A stretch of DNA of 64,000 nt from Petrachloros mirabilis ULC683 (GTDB taxonomy: Bacteria > Cyanobacteriota > Cyanobacteriia > Thermosynechococcales > Thermosynechococcaceae): assembly GCF_009939295.1 (NCBI RefSeq), contig NZ_WVIC01000012.1:1-64000 (forward strand), written 5' to 3'. Positions 43,740 through 52,207 of the stretch are shown piece after piece. Numbering within the stretch: the stretch's first letter is position 1; the number at the start of each line of letters is the position of its first letter. Under the pieces are notes generated by a model. That model was not told the origin of the DNA and searched no databases. It saw only the letters and a program-made list of their open reading frames with translations. The position numbers were made by a program, and so were the translations under genes.

Positions 43740-44933
43740 TCAAGGGGTCAGCAGGGACATGAAGGGCTTGGTTACCCAATGCAGCCCGACTTTGAGCTGA
43801 TGCTCTAGGGTGGGCATGCGATAGAGGTAAATCAGCCGTCGAGCCAGATAGGCTGCGGAGCCATCTAGCTTCAACCCTAAGCCCGTTAAAGCAGCGGTGC
43901 TTTGCCCCAGGGTGAGCATTTCGCCCAGGTGGGTATAGCGGAAGGGCAACAAGGGGCGCTCGGTGAGGGAGGCCCACACATTCCAGGCGGCACAGTCGGC
44001 TTGTTGTAGGGCGGCCTGGGCGGTACCAGGAACCTGCTGCCCTTGGGCATCATGGCAGTCGGCCAGATCACCGAGGGCATAGATGTCGGGATGATCCTGC
44101 ACTTGTAAGGTGGGCAGGGTGGGCAATTGCCCTCGCGGATTGTGGGGGAGTTTAACCGCTCGAATGGGGGCTGCGATCGCCGTGCCCACGGTCCACAGCA
44201 CCAGATCCACGGGGAGGGTATCGGTTTGATTTTTGTAGGTGAGGGTGAGTTGATCGGCTTCTACTTTCTCTACCGTGGTTTCTAAATCTAGCCAAACACC
44301 CTGTTCTTCTAGGGTTTTGAGGGCAGCTTGCTGATTAAACTCAGGGGCACTTTCTAAAATGCTGGAGCCGCGATCAATGATCCGAATCCGACCGCGATCG
44401 CCCAAGCGCTCCGCCAGTTTACAGGCCAGTTCCACTCCGCTGGGGCCAGCCCCGGCAATAGCCACCCGGATCACCTCCTGTGGAGCCGTTTCAAATGCCC
44501 GCAGTCGCGCTTCTAGCTGGTAGGCATCGGCCACAGTACGGAAGGGCAGGGCATACTCGGCAGCCCCCGGCACCTGATGACGTGGGGTTTCTCCTCCCAA
44601 AGCCAGCACTAGCCGATCAAAGGGCAAGGTGCGGTCATCGGCCAAGGTAACCTGGCGCTGTTGGGGGTCAATGTCTTGCACCGTTGCCTGGATAAACTGC
44701 ACCCCAGTCTCGGCTAGCAGTTCGGTAAAGGGTGGGGCAATCTCCCAGGCTTGCAGTTCCCCAGTGACCAGTTCGTAAAGAAAGGGGGAGAACAAAAAAT
44801 GATCGCTTTGATCCACCAGGATGATCTCAGGGGTTTGTCCCTCAGGCCAGGGCAGTTGGCTCAAACGCAGTGCCGTATAAAGGCCACCGAAACCGCCGCC
44901 TAAAATACAAATTTTGAGTGAGGTCTGGGTCAT
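43740..44933 (-). CDS. Type II NAD(P)H dehydrogenase (FAD)
   Basis: 397 residues, non-proton-pumping NADH:quinone oxidoreductase type. FAD site LKICILGGGFGGLYTALRLS; NAD(P) site VAIAGAGPSGVELACKLAER; second FAD site IYALGDLADCHD. The C-terminal segment about 365-397 is amphipathic, as in membrane-bound NDH-2 proteins. It is similar in size to cyanobacterial NdbA/NdbB; I cannot assign which. Divergent from folP with 72 bases between. Confidence 0.88.
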   Translation of the reverse strand: MTQTSLKICILGGGFGGLYTALRLSQLPWPEGQTPEIILVDQSDHFLFSPFLYELVTGELQAWEIAPPFTELLAETGVQFIQATVQDIDPQQRQVTLADDRTLPFDRLVLALGGETPRHQVPGAAEYALPFRTVADAYQLEARLRAFETAPQEVIRVAIAGAGPSGVELACKLAERLGDRGRIRIIDRGSSILESAPEFNQQAALKTLEEQGVWLDLETTVEKVEADQLTLTYKNQTDTLPVDLVLWTVGTAIAAPIRAVKLPHNPRGQLPTLPTLQVQDHPDIYALGDLADCHDAQGQQVPGTAQAALQQADCAAWNVWASLTERPLLPFRYTHLGEMLTLGQSTAALTGLGLKLDGSAAYLARRLIYLYRMPTLEHQLKVGLHWVTKPFMSLLTP

Positions 44934-45005
44934 GGCTGCTGGGTTTCAGGTTTAATGGGAAGAGCCTCTTTAGGATAACAAGCTCTTAGCGGCAGCCTCC
45001 TCGCT

Positions 45006-45887
45006 ATGTTTCCCCTGCCCCGTTCTGCTCATCCCCCGGCCTGGCATCTGCGCGATCGCACCTTCAACTGGGGAGAGCGCACCTACTTGATGGGGATTTT
45101 GAACGTCACCCCCGATAGCTTCAGCGATGGGGGGCAATTTAACCAGTTAGATCGAGCGCTGGCCCAGGCTCGACACCTGGCAACCGCAGTGGACATTCTG
45201 GATATTGGCGGCCAGTCTACCCGCCCCAATGCCCAGGAGATTTCAGTCACCGAAGAACTGGATCGGGTGATTCCGGTGATTGAGGCGGTGCGGGTCGAGC
45301 TGTCTATGCCCATTTCGGTGGATACGACCCGGGCGGTGGTGGTAGAGGCGGCGATCGCCGCTGGGGCCGATGTCGTCAACGATATTTCGGGGGGCACCTA
45401 CGATGCCGCCCTGTTGGCCACCGTCAGCCGTTTGGGTGTACCGCTCATCCTGATGCACCGGCGAGGGACGCCAAGCACCATGCAGCAAATGACCGACTAT
45501 ACCAATTTGATCGGGGAAATCTCCCAGTTTTTAGCCCAGCAGGTGGGGGCTGCGATCGCAGCCGGCATCCCGGCCAGTCACCTGATGATTGACCCCGGCA
45601 TTGGCTTTGCCAAAACCGTTGACCAGAATCTAGAACTTCTCCAGAACCTGCCTGTCTTTCAGGCTCTAGGCTGTCCGTTGCTGGTGGGAACCTCCCGCAA
45701 AAGCTTCATCGGTCACCTCCTCAACCAGCCCGACCCCCAACAGCGGGTTTGGGGCACAGCGGCCACCTGCTGTGCCGCCATTGCTGGTGGGGCTGATATT
45801 CTCCGCGTTCATGATGGCGTCGAAATCCAAGACGTCTGTCGGGTGGCTGATGCGTTGTGGCGACGCCCCCTCCAAGATAAGAAGTAA
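45006..45887 (+). CDS. folP: Dihydropteroate synthase
   Basis: 293 residues, TIM barrel. It joins p-aminobenzoate to 6-hydroxymethyl-dihydropterin pyrophosphate in folate synthesis. Signature LMGILNVTPDSFSDGGQFNQ, then DIGGQSTRPNAQEIS; the substrate-binding block LMIDPGIGFAKTVDQN and the closing RVHDGVEI are present. A 15-residue N-terminal extension precedes the barrel. The hli gene begins 69 bases downstream and may share the transcript. Confidence 0.96.
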   Translation: MFPLPRSAHPPAWHLRDRTFNWGERTYLMGILNVTPDSFSDGGQFNQLDRALAQARHLATAVDILDIGGQSTRPNAQEISVTEELDRVIPVIEAVRVELSMPISVDTTRAVVVEAAIAAGADVVNDISGGTYDAALLATVSRLGVPLILMHRRGTPSTMQQMTDYTNLIGEISQFLAQQVGAAIAAGIPASHLMIDPGIGFAKTVDQNLELLQNLPVFQALGCPLLVGTSRKSFIGHLLNQPDPQQRVWGTAATCCAAIAGGADILRVHDGVEIQDVCRVADALWRRPLQDKK

Positions 45888-45955
45888 GTCTGTTTGTTAG
45901 ACTTAAGTTAAATCTTGCTTTACATTTAAATTCGTTTCCTATTGCAATCAAATCT

Positions 45956-46120
45956 ATGACTCAGCCGAGCCAAGCCCCCAAACTCGCCCAGCCCAAGTAT
46001 GGTTTTAACGACTACGTTGAGCGCCTCAATGGTCGTGCTGCGATGATTGGCCTGCTCGCTGCCGTGGTCATTGAGCTGTTGACTGGGTACGGGGTATTAG
46101 ATTGGCTGGGATTCCGGTAA
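45956..46120 (+). CDS. High-light-inducible protein
   Basis: 54 residues. The single transmembrane helix carries the chlorophyll-binding motif ERLNGRAAMIGLLAAVVIEL (E-x-x-N-G-R-x-A-M-I-G). These one-helix proteins protect photosystems and chlorophyll synthesis under light stress. The N-terminus is a short cytoplasmic tail ending KYGFNDYVERLN. It lies between folP and the next membrane gene. Probably light-stress induced; the AT-rich 68 bases upstream could hold the promoter. Confidence 0.93.
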   Translation: MTQPSQAPKLAQPKYGFNDYVERLNGRAAMIGLLAAVVIELLTGYGVLDWLGFR

Positions 46121-46172
46121 AGTAGCGAGCATTCCAGCACTTCATTAGGAACCTGTTGTCGAGCACACCGCT

Positions 46173-46463
46173 ATGATCTGGACTCAATTTCTCAAACCCA
46201 TTTACCGCAAAGAGCCTATTTCAGCGTTCTTAATCTTAGTTGGAGCCGTAGATGCCACCCTGGGTGGCGTGGGAGGGCACGGCTCCCTGCTGTTTCTGGG
46301 TGTTGCCACCATCGCAGGAGCACTGGTGATTCGCTGGCAACAAGCTCAGCGGCGTCAGGAGATGCAGCCCGAACCAATCACGCAGCGCTATTTGCCCACC
46401 AATTCATCTCAGTCAGAGTTACCCATGCTGTCTATTTCTAAAAAGCAGCCACCCCAGCCATGA
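46173..46463 (+). CDS. Small membrane protein
   Basis: 96 residues. Two hydrophobic segments (AFLILVGAVDATLGGVGG and LLFLGVATIAGALVIRW) are followed by a polar C-terminal tail. It is a common conserved cyanobacterial hypothetical protein. It starts 52 bases after the hli gene on the same strand. Function unknown. Confidence 0.7.
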   Translation: MIWTQFLKPIYRKEPISAFLILVGAVDATLGGVGGHGSLLFLGVATIAGALVIRWQQAQRRQEMQPEPITQRYLPTNSSQSELPMLSISKKQPPQP

Positions 46464-46483
46464 GGAACAAAGTCCTGACCTTC

Positions 46484-46620
46484 AGAGGCTGTCCTTAAAG
46501 TCTTGCTCTACATTCGCCCCCCAACTCCCCATTCTGGGGGGCTTTGATCACTCCTAAGTCCCCCATGGGGGATTTAGGGGGCGGGTGCAAGGCGTTAGAA
46601 ACGTTTCAAACTACCTCTTA
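46484..46620. repeat. Intergenic repeat, family B (full)
   Basis: 137 bp: left end AGAGGCTGTCCTTAAAGTCT, right end ACGTTTCAAACTACCTCTTA. The interior contains CCATTCTGGGGGGCTTTGAT. Reverse copy at 16977-17121; fragments at 24938 and 27443. Confidence 0.8.
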
Positions 46621-46766
46621 ACTCCTCTTCAAGGTGATTGATTACATCATCCTTGAAGGTTCGAGTTCAGTGACGGGTTGACTCACAAAACTTCTCAGCC
46701 AAAACCCTAGAAGCCTTCTCAGAGAGAAGCCGCTTCGCGTCTACATCCTAGTCCTCTCCCGAGAGA

Positions 46767-46942
46767 GCTACCGTGTACGCACAAGTCTTGAAAAATTCAA
46801 AATCTTTGCACTCGCCCCCCTAGCCCCCCAATTCTGGGGGGAACTAGTCCTAACTTTCGGATTTCTCCCCCCAATTTTGGGGGGTTGGGGGGGCTAATGC
46901 AGTGTTGAACACGGAGAACTAGAGATGTGTGTACACCGTAGC
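46767..46942. mobile_element. MITE copy 2 (inverted)
   Basis: 176 bp. The left end GCTACCGTGTACGCACAAGT matches the reverse of the right end of the 42666 copy, and the right end TGTGTGTACACCGTAGC matches its left end, so orientation is opposite. A degenerate direct repeat flanks it (CCGAGAGA against CCGAGGGA). The gap 46464-47045 is filled by this and the family B repeat; no gene seen. Confidence 0.8.
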
Positions 46943-47045
46943 CCGAGGGAGAGAGAAACAGAAGGGTGGATCAGCTCGCCGCTCTTTCGGGGAGAGGGGT
47001 TGGGGGTCATAGACTTTGATCAGTCAATCAGGTTCGGGGGTGACA

Positions 47046-49658
47046 ATGGTGATTAAGCAGCCTTTTTTGAGTGCGTGGACTGTGCTCACCTCCCTACCTA
47101 CAGCCACCCCATCAGGGGGACAAATGTTGATCACGCTGCTGGCCGGACTGTTGCTGGCGATCGCCTTTCAATTTTTGCTGACCAATCTGGGTATTGCCTT
47201 GGGCATCAGTGTCCTCAGTTTTCGGCCAGCCTCCAAGTCCACCCAATCTCAGGCTGCCCTAGACGCGGACTCTGACAACTCTGGGTGGGACGGACTCGTG
47301 CCAGTGATTAGTCTGGCCACTGGCTTAGGGATCTTGCTGACCTTGAATGGGGTGTTGGCTGGGGCTTGCTTTTTAGCCGTCAAGCTCAGCTTTGCCCCGA
47401 CCCCCCTCATGGGTGCCATCCTGGGGCTTTTGATTTGGGCTGCCTATGGCCTGTTATTGTTCTGGCTCAGCTCCGTCGCTGTGGGGTCGGTGATTGACCT
47501 GGCACTGAGTTCGGTGACGGTGGGTCTGCGCCGTCTCAAGACAGCGATGCAACAGCTTTTCAAGGGGTCAGAGCCAGATCCCGATATTGACCTGAGCCAA
47601 CGTGTACAGGAGGAGGTGGCCTCAGCGTTGGCAGATAACACCCTCCAGCAAGACTTAAGGGCAGCCCTGGCGGCTCTCAAGACGGCCAACCCCCAGCCAT
47701 TACAATCCATGCCAGAGACCACGGCTCAGGCAGAACCCCCCCCAGCAAAGCAGACCCATGAAGATGGCGAGACAGCACTGATCCAAAGCGGTGAGAACCG
47801 ACTAGACGCAAGGCGTCCCATGCTGCGCTTGAATGAGTCATCCTCTAGTGACTCATCCATGTGGGCAGAGGGCAAAGATTGGGTCAAATCCCGCCTCGCC
47901 GCCTTAGATGTGCCCCAACTCCTCAGTCAAGCGCTGAATCAAGCTTTGGCACAGGTGGACTTATCAGACTGGGATCTAGAACAACTCTGGCAGCAAGTCT
48001 TGCCCACCGAGCCATCCCAGGTAGCAGAGAACAAAAGCCTGACTTATCTGGAGGTGGCGGACTATCTTCAGCAGGCTCATACCTGGACGTTACATCCTGA
48101 GGTCTTAGAAACGGAGTTCCCGGCGCTTCTGTACGACCCAGAAGCCGATCCCCAATGGATAGCTGAGCAACTGGTGGGGCTGAGTCGAGACACTTATGTA
48201 GAACTCTTACAAGGGCGGGGTGACCTCACTGACACTCAGATTGACTCCCTAGCCGATGTGCTGAGCGAGCTGCAAGCTTCGGTGCAGGATCGCCTCCCCC
48301 CTGGGGATTCTCCACCCCAGTCAGCAGACGTCACCGCCCTGAGTGAACCGCTGATCAATTATTTGCGTTACACCAATCTCAACAAACTCTCTGAGGCAGG
48401 TGTAGCCCAAAAAGTTGAAGATCTCAAAGCAGAGTTTGCCTTGAAGGATCTACCACCCCTTGCTCTGGAGCCCTTGGCGGCTATTTTGAAGCGTCGGCAA
48501 GGGTTAAGTCGTCGCCGCCGTCAGTCGTTGTTGACCCAACTGGAGCAGTCCTGGGCGGCTGACACCGCCGCGCCCCAAACCCACCCCATCACTGCGGCGC
48601 TCCCAACCATTGACTGGAGCGCCATCACCCTTGAAGACCTGAAGCCTGACCTGCTGAAGTTGTTTGAAGATCCGAGCCAGGGGGTATCCGTTGTGGGTCA
48701 ACGAATCGCACAACTTGATTGGGAACCTCTGGTCAAGCAACTCCAGAACCAGGTGGATCCTGACCAAGCCCGACAGGTGACACAGTGGCTACAGCAGCGA
48801 GTTGCCATCGCACTGCGTCAGTCTCGACGGTGGCTACGAGGTGCCAGACACAACTTGTCAGAGGTGCAAACGCAACTACAGCGTTATCTGCGCTACCAGT
48901 CAAAAACTCGGTTGACCCCAGCCGCCATTCAGGAGGATGTGGCCGCTCTGCTGTCTGCTGGCGCGGCCAATTTCAGCCAAGACAGCTTGACCGCGCAGAC
49001 GAAAACCTTGACGGCTGAAATTTTTGAGGGGCTGTCAACCCGAGCCGATCTGACCCGCACTGAAGCCGAAGCGGTGGCGGCTCAAGTTCAGACTGCCATC
49101 GAGACCATGGTGGACTCTTGGAAGTCTAAACCGGAGAACCTGCCACCGCTGCTAAAAGAAGGGCAACAAGCCACCCCCCAGATCGAGTCAGCCCCTGACC
49201 TGGCGACGATCAAAGAGACTCTCTCCGCCCAACTGCAACTGCCCAGCCTGGAGTCTCTCAAGCAGTCTGTGGGCAACCTCTTGGCTCAAAGCTCTATGCC
49301 CAATTTAGAAAACCTGTCGCTGACAGCACTGCGAGACCCCCTTGTTAATCTTGCTCAAGAGGCCCAGTCTACGGTACTAGAGATGGGAGATCAACTCTCT
49401 GAAACAGTCACTCAAGATCTGATGGCGCACATCGCAGCCACTCGCGATCGCTGTCTAGCGCAACTGGAGCAGATGCAAGCTGATCTGCAAGCCCAGGTCG
49501 ATGGGGTGCGCCATCAAGTGCAAGCTCGGGCAGAGTCGGCGCGCAAAGTAGCTGCGATCGCAGCCTGGTGGCTCTTTTTCACCGCCCTGACCACTGGAGC
49601 CACAGCAGCACTTGCCGGGTTCTATGCCGTCAGAGGCTTACCCCTTGTTTCTGGCTAG
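47046..49658 (+). CDS. Large membrane/coiled-coil protein, hypothetical
   Basis: About 870 residues from ATG at 47046 (MVIKQPFLSAW); an upstream in-frame start at 47016 adds ten residues. Three or four hydrophobic segments lie near the N-terminus (about 24-50, 85-115, 120-155). A 620-residue helical, acidic cytoplasmic region follows, rich in Leu/Gln with repeated LTQLEQSW-type and WLQQRV-type stretches. A final transmembrane helix lies near 840-860 (WWLFFTALTTGATAALAGFY). Such proteins are conserved in cyanobacteria but uncharacterised. A membrane-spanning structural or tethering role is a guess. Confidence 0.7.
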   Translation: MVIKQPFLSAWTVLTSLPTATPSGGQMLITLLAGLLLAIAFQFLLTNLGIALGISVLSFRPASKSTQSQAALDADSDNSGWDGLVPVISLATGLGILLTLNGVLAGACFLAVKLSFAPTPLMGAILGLLIWAAYGLLLFWLSSVAVGSVIDLALSSVTVGLRRLKTAMQQLFKGSEPDPDIDLSQRVQEEVASALADNTLQQDLRAALAALKTANPQPLQSMPETTAQAEPPPAKQTHEDGETALIQSGENRLDARRPMLRLNESSSSDSSMWAEGKDWVKSRLAALDVPQLLSQALNQALAQVDLSDWDLEQLWQQVLPTEPSQVAENKSLTYLEVADYLQQAHTWTLHPEVLETEFPALLYDPEADPQWIAEQLVGLSRDTYVELLQGRGDLTDTQIDSLADVLSELQASVQDRLPPGDSPPQSADVTALSEPLINYLRYTNLNKLSEAGVAQKVEDLKAEFALKDLPPLALEPLAAILKRRQGLSRRRRQSLLTQLEQSWAADTAAPQTHPITAALPTIDWSAITLEDLKPDLLKLFEDPSQGVSVVGQRIAQLDWEPLVKQLQNQVDPDQARQVTQWLQQRVAIALRQSRRWLRGARHNLSEVQTQLQRYLRYQSKTRLTPAAIQEDVAALLSAGAANFSQDSLTAQTKTLTAEIFEGLSTRADLTRTEAEAVAAQVQTAIETMVDSWKSKPENLPPLLKEGQQATPQIESAPDLATIKETLSAQLQLPSLESLKQSVGNLLAQSSMPNLENLSLTALRDPLVNLAQEAQSTVLEMGDQLSETVTQDLMAHIAATRDRCLAQLEQMQADLQAQVDGVRHQVQARAESARKVAAIAAWWLFFTALTTGATAALAGFYAVRGLPLVSG

Positions 49659-49777
49659 GACTACAAACTGAATACCCACCAATCTACAAACCATCTGAGC
49701 ATCCTCCTATTTTTGGGAAAACCCAGTCAATACTGGGGAGATGACAACCCCACCAAAACCGCATTTAGAGATGTGCC

Positions 49778-50566
49778 ATGAGCCTTGATTTAGCCCCTGA
49801 AATCTCTCCAACTCCACTGGCCGGAACTGCCTTGATTGTGGGTGCCACCCAGGGCATTGGCTTAGAGATCGTGCAGCAGTTACTGCGACAGCCGCAGATC
49901 AGCCTTGTTTATGCCACTTATCGCCGCACCGAAACCGCAACAGCCTTGATGGCACTTCAGAGCCAATATCCTGACCAACTGAACTGCCTGTCCATGGACA
50001 TCACCGACGAAGCTCAAATTGCAGCTACGCTAAACCACATTCAGCAGCAGACGCCAACCCTACACCTGTTGTTGAACAGCGTGGGTCTGCTCCACGACGG
50101 CAGCTTGCAGCCAGAAAAAAACTTACAGCAAATTCAACCCGAGCATCTGATGCGGTTGTTTCAGGTGAACAGCATCGGATCAGTGCTATTGGCCAAACAT
50201 GCATTGCCCCTACTTCGCCATCCTCACCGCAGCATTTTGGCCAGCATCTCTGCCAAGGTGGGTAGCATCGGGGACAATCATTTGGGGGGCTGGTATGGCT
50301 ATCGCGCCTCCAAAGCAGCGTTGAATATGTTTATGCGTACCGTGGCTCTAGAGTATCGACGTAAAAGCCCCCAGACCCTGGTGGTCACCCTGCATCCCGG
50401 CACCACAGATACCGCCCTGTCCCAACCTTTTCAGCGCCAAGTGCCTCCTGAAAAGCTATTTCCGGTAAGGCGCACGGCACAACAACTGCTGCAAGTGTTG
50501 GCGGGGCTAACCCTTGCAGATAGCGGTCAGTTTTTCTCCTGGGACGGGTCGCGGTTGCCCTGGTAA
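49778..50566 (+). CDS. Short-chain dehydrogenase/reductase
   Basis: 262 residues. Cofactor motif LIVGATQGIGLEIVQQLL (T-G-x3-G-x-G type), NSVG block, and catalytic Y-x3-K in WYGYRASKAALNMFMRTVAL. The loop HPGTTDTALSQPFQ is typical of the C-factor-like SDR subgroup. Substrate unknown. Upstream is the large membrane protein; downstream is the broken recombinase. Confidence 0.88.
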   Translation: MSLDLAPEISPTPLAGTALIVGATQGIGLEIVQQLLRQPQISLVYATYRRTETATALMALQSQYPDQLNCLSMDITDEAQIAATLNHIQQQTPTLHLLLNSVGLLHDGSLQPEKNLQQIQPEHLMRLFQVNSIGSVLLAKHALPLLRHPHRSILASISAKVGSIGDNHLGGWYGYRASKAALNMFMRTVALEYRRKSPQTLVVTLHPGTTDTALSQPFQRQVPPEKLFPVRRTAQQLLQVLAGLTLADSGQFFSWDGSRLPW

Positions 50567-50640
50567 GACACGGGTATCTGGTACATCGAAACCCTGAGTC
50601 CGGTGTTACCCGTCACCTGTCTAATGCCGGATGGTGAAAT

Positions 50641-51009
50641 TCAGCCCTTGGAACTGCAAGTCGATAACGAGGGAGAGTCCGAAAAATCCCGCTGTAGTTG
50701 GCGCAGCGATCGCAGTTCGGTTCCGGGAATGCGTTGAGTGCTAGGCTTGCCATTTTTGAGACGACGGACATGGAGCTGTCCTTCTTTGAGATCTATTTGG
50801 CTTCAGTGCAGGGAGATCGCCTCACTCACCCACAGCCCATGCCGATACATCATTAGCAAAAGTGTGTAGTTGCGCTGACCGTACCAACCCATCTTTTTAG
50901 GAGCTTGCAGGAGTTGATCGACTTCATCGGGCAGGGGGTACTCGCGCGATCGCAGCTCAATATTGTTCGGTCGCTTCAGCAGCGAAGTCGGGGCATCTAC
51001 AGTCATCAT
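50641..51009 (-). pseudogene. Tyrosine recombinase (integrase) fragment with internal stop
   Basis: The first 68 codons read a tyrosine-recombinase N-terminal/core start: EYPLPDEVDQLLQAPKKMGW, then RNYTLLLMMYRHGLWVSEAI. A TGA after SLH (expected Trp of RW) is followed in the same frame by SQIDLKEGQLHVRRLKNGKP and RIPGTELRSLRQLQ, then a final stop. The catalytic R in GLWVSE and later H-R-Y residues are lost or altered. Its ATG overlaps the vapC stop by four bases. Confidence 0.8.
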
Positions 51010-51431
51010 CTCTCTCCTAGCGTTTTCACTGTGATGTTCTCAAACCGAGAGAAATGTTTACGGTCAAAGGTATAGGCTGTGCTGATCTGTTGTTGCACCA
51101 TCCAAGCAGCATTGTAGGCATCAATGAAATCCACGTTCTTGGCGGCGTAGTTGGTAGCCGCTTCAATCAACAAATCAAACTCTGCTATCTCTAGTCCTGG
51201 TGTGTTGAGAATCGCCAACACGCGATCTCGGATTTGCTCACGGGACAACCCATAAAACGAAGTCAGCGTCCAGACAATTTCCGCGATGACGAGGGAGGTT
51301 GTGACCAAGATAATTTCTCCGAGGGCGGCGCGTTGGAGCAAGTCTTCGACACAATCCGCTTTTTCGGGAAGATCGTTGGTCAGGTATCGCAGGAAGAGGT
51401 TGGTATCGATGAAGGCGCGCTCAATCGTCAT
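51006..51431 (-). CDS. vapC: VapC-family PIN-domain toxin
   Basis: 141 residues. PIN nuclease acidic residues: AFIDTNLFLRYL (Asp 8), ETVWTL-like IAEIVWTL (Glu), NVDFIDAYNAAW and a final Asp in TAYTFDRKHFSRF. It cleaves tRNA or rRNA in related systems. Translation overlaps the antitoxin by 11 bases and the recombinase relic by four. Confidence 0.9.
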   Translation of the reverse strand: MTIERAFIDTNLFLRYLTNDLPEKADCVEDLLQRAALGEIILVTTSLVIAEIVWTLTSFYGLSREQIRDRVLAILNTPGLEIAEFDLLIEAATNYAAKNVDFIDAYNAAWMVQQQISTAYTFDRKHFSRFENITVKTLGER

Positions 51432-51672
51432 CCGTCACGCTCCTGTAGGCACGACGATCTAGAACCTGCTGGCGAATGGCATCAAAGTCTTGGGGTTCGG
51501 AGACGGGAATGCTGCCTCGAAAGTCTGACAGAGTGGTTTTAAGGGGCTGTAAGACCACTTCATCGCCCCGGCGCACAAAGGCAAGGCGATCACCTTCTTG
51601 CAGATTTAATTCCTGACGAATCAGGCGCGGAATCGCAATCTGTCCCCGTCGTCCAACTTTACTGACATTCAT
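51421..51672 (-). CDS. vapB: VapB/AbrB-type antitoxin
   Basis: 83 residues with a swapped-hairpin AbrB/MazE DNA-binding start (KVGRRGQIAIPRLIRQELNL followed by EGDRLAF) and a C-terminal toxin-binding tail. First gene of the pair; likely autoregulates through the 5' region. Confidence 0.9.
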   Translation of the reverse strand: MNVSKVGRRGQIAIPRLIRQELNLQEGDRLAFVRRGDEVVLQPLKTTLSDFRGSIPVSEPQDFDAIRQQVLDRRAYRSVTDDD

Positions 51673-51811
51673 AGGTAAATCTCAAAAGTGACTGACAAGT
51701 CTGATTTTGACTGACATTTCTATTTTAGACTAACCCTTCAGATTTGACCTAATTTTAAGACTGTCCGGTTTTAGCTCACACCTCAGCCGCATACAAAACC
51801 ACCGATAAAAT

Positions 51812-51892
51812 TCAACTCGAAAGCGACATGCCATTCTTTTGAGCTGCTTCCTTCAGCAACCGCTTATCATCTGGCGATAAGCGCAATTCCAT
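51812..51892 (-). pseudogene. DUF1778-type antitoxin fragment
   Basis: 26 codons: MELRLSPDDKRLLKEAAQKN and GMSLSS, then TGA. This is the ribbon-helix-helix start of TacA-type (DUF1778) antitoxins, which are normally about 90 residues; the rest is missing. No acetyltransferase toxin is adjacent. Its start touches a GCGATCGC palindrome. Confidence 0.6.
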
Positions 51893-51901
51893 GCGATCGC
51901 C

Positions 51902-52165
51902 CAAGACTTTCCCAACGCTCAATGGCTTTACACCCTCCCCACCTCCGACTTTTGGAACCGCTTACCTACATCCGGCGGGGCAGATATTGCCGACTGGATT
52001 GCAGATTATCAACTGAGCACCACTGATATTTGGGAAGCCTGCGAACCCCGTCGTATTCAAGCTGCTCAACCCCAATCACCCCTTATATCAGCGATGCGAG
52101 TTATATTACAGCGAGTCCGTTTGTCCCAAGTGACGATTGAAGGTGCAAGGGTAGGAGCCAATTGA
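51902..52165 (+). pseudogene. Orphan C-terminal coding fragment
   Basis: The frame reads QDFPNAQWLYTLPTSDFWNR, then SGGADIADWIADYQLSTTDI and ends at TGA 52163-52165; no start codon near the beginning. The GADIADWI segment resembles primase/helicase-like proteins of cyanobacterial mobile elements, but this is a weak resemblance. It probably is the tail of a deleted gene. No other gene is seen in 51673-52207 besides this and the DUF1778 relic. Confidence 0.4.
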
Positions 52166-52207
52166 AAACGATGGCTCAGTGAGGTTGATCTTGGAACGAG
52201 CAGCAAC

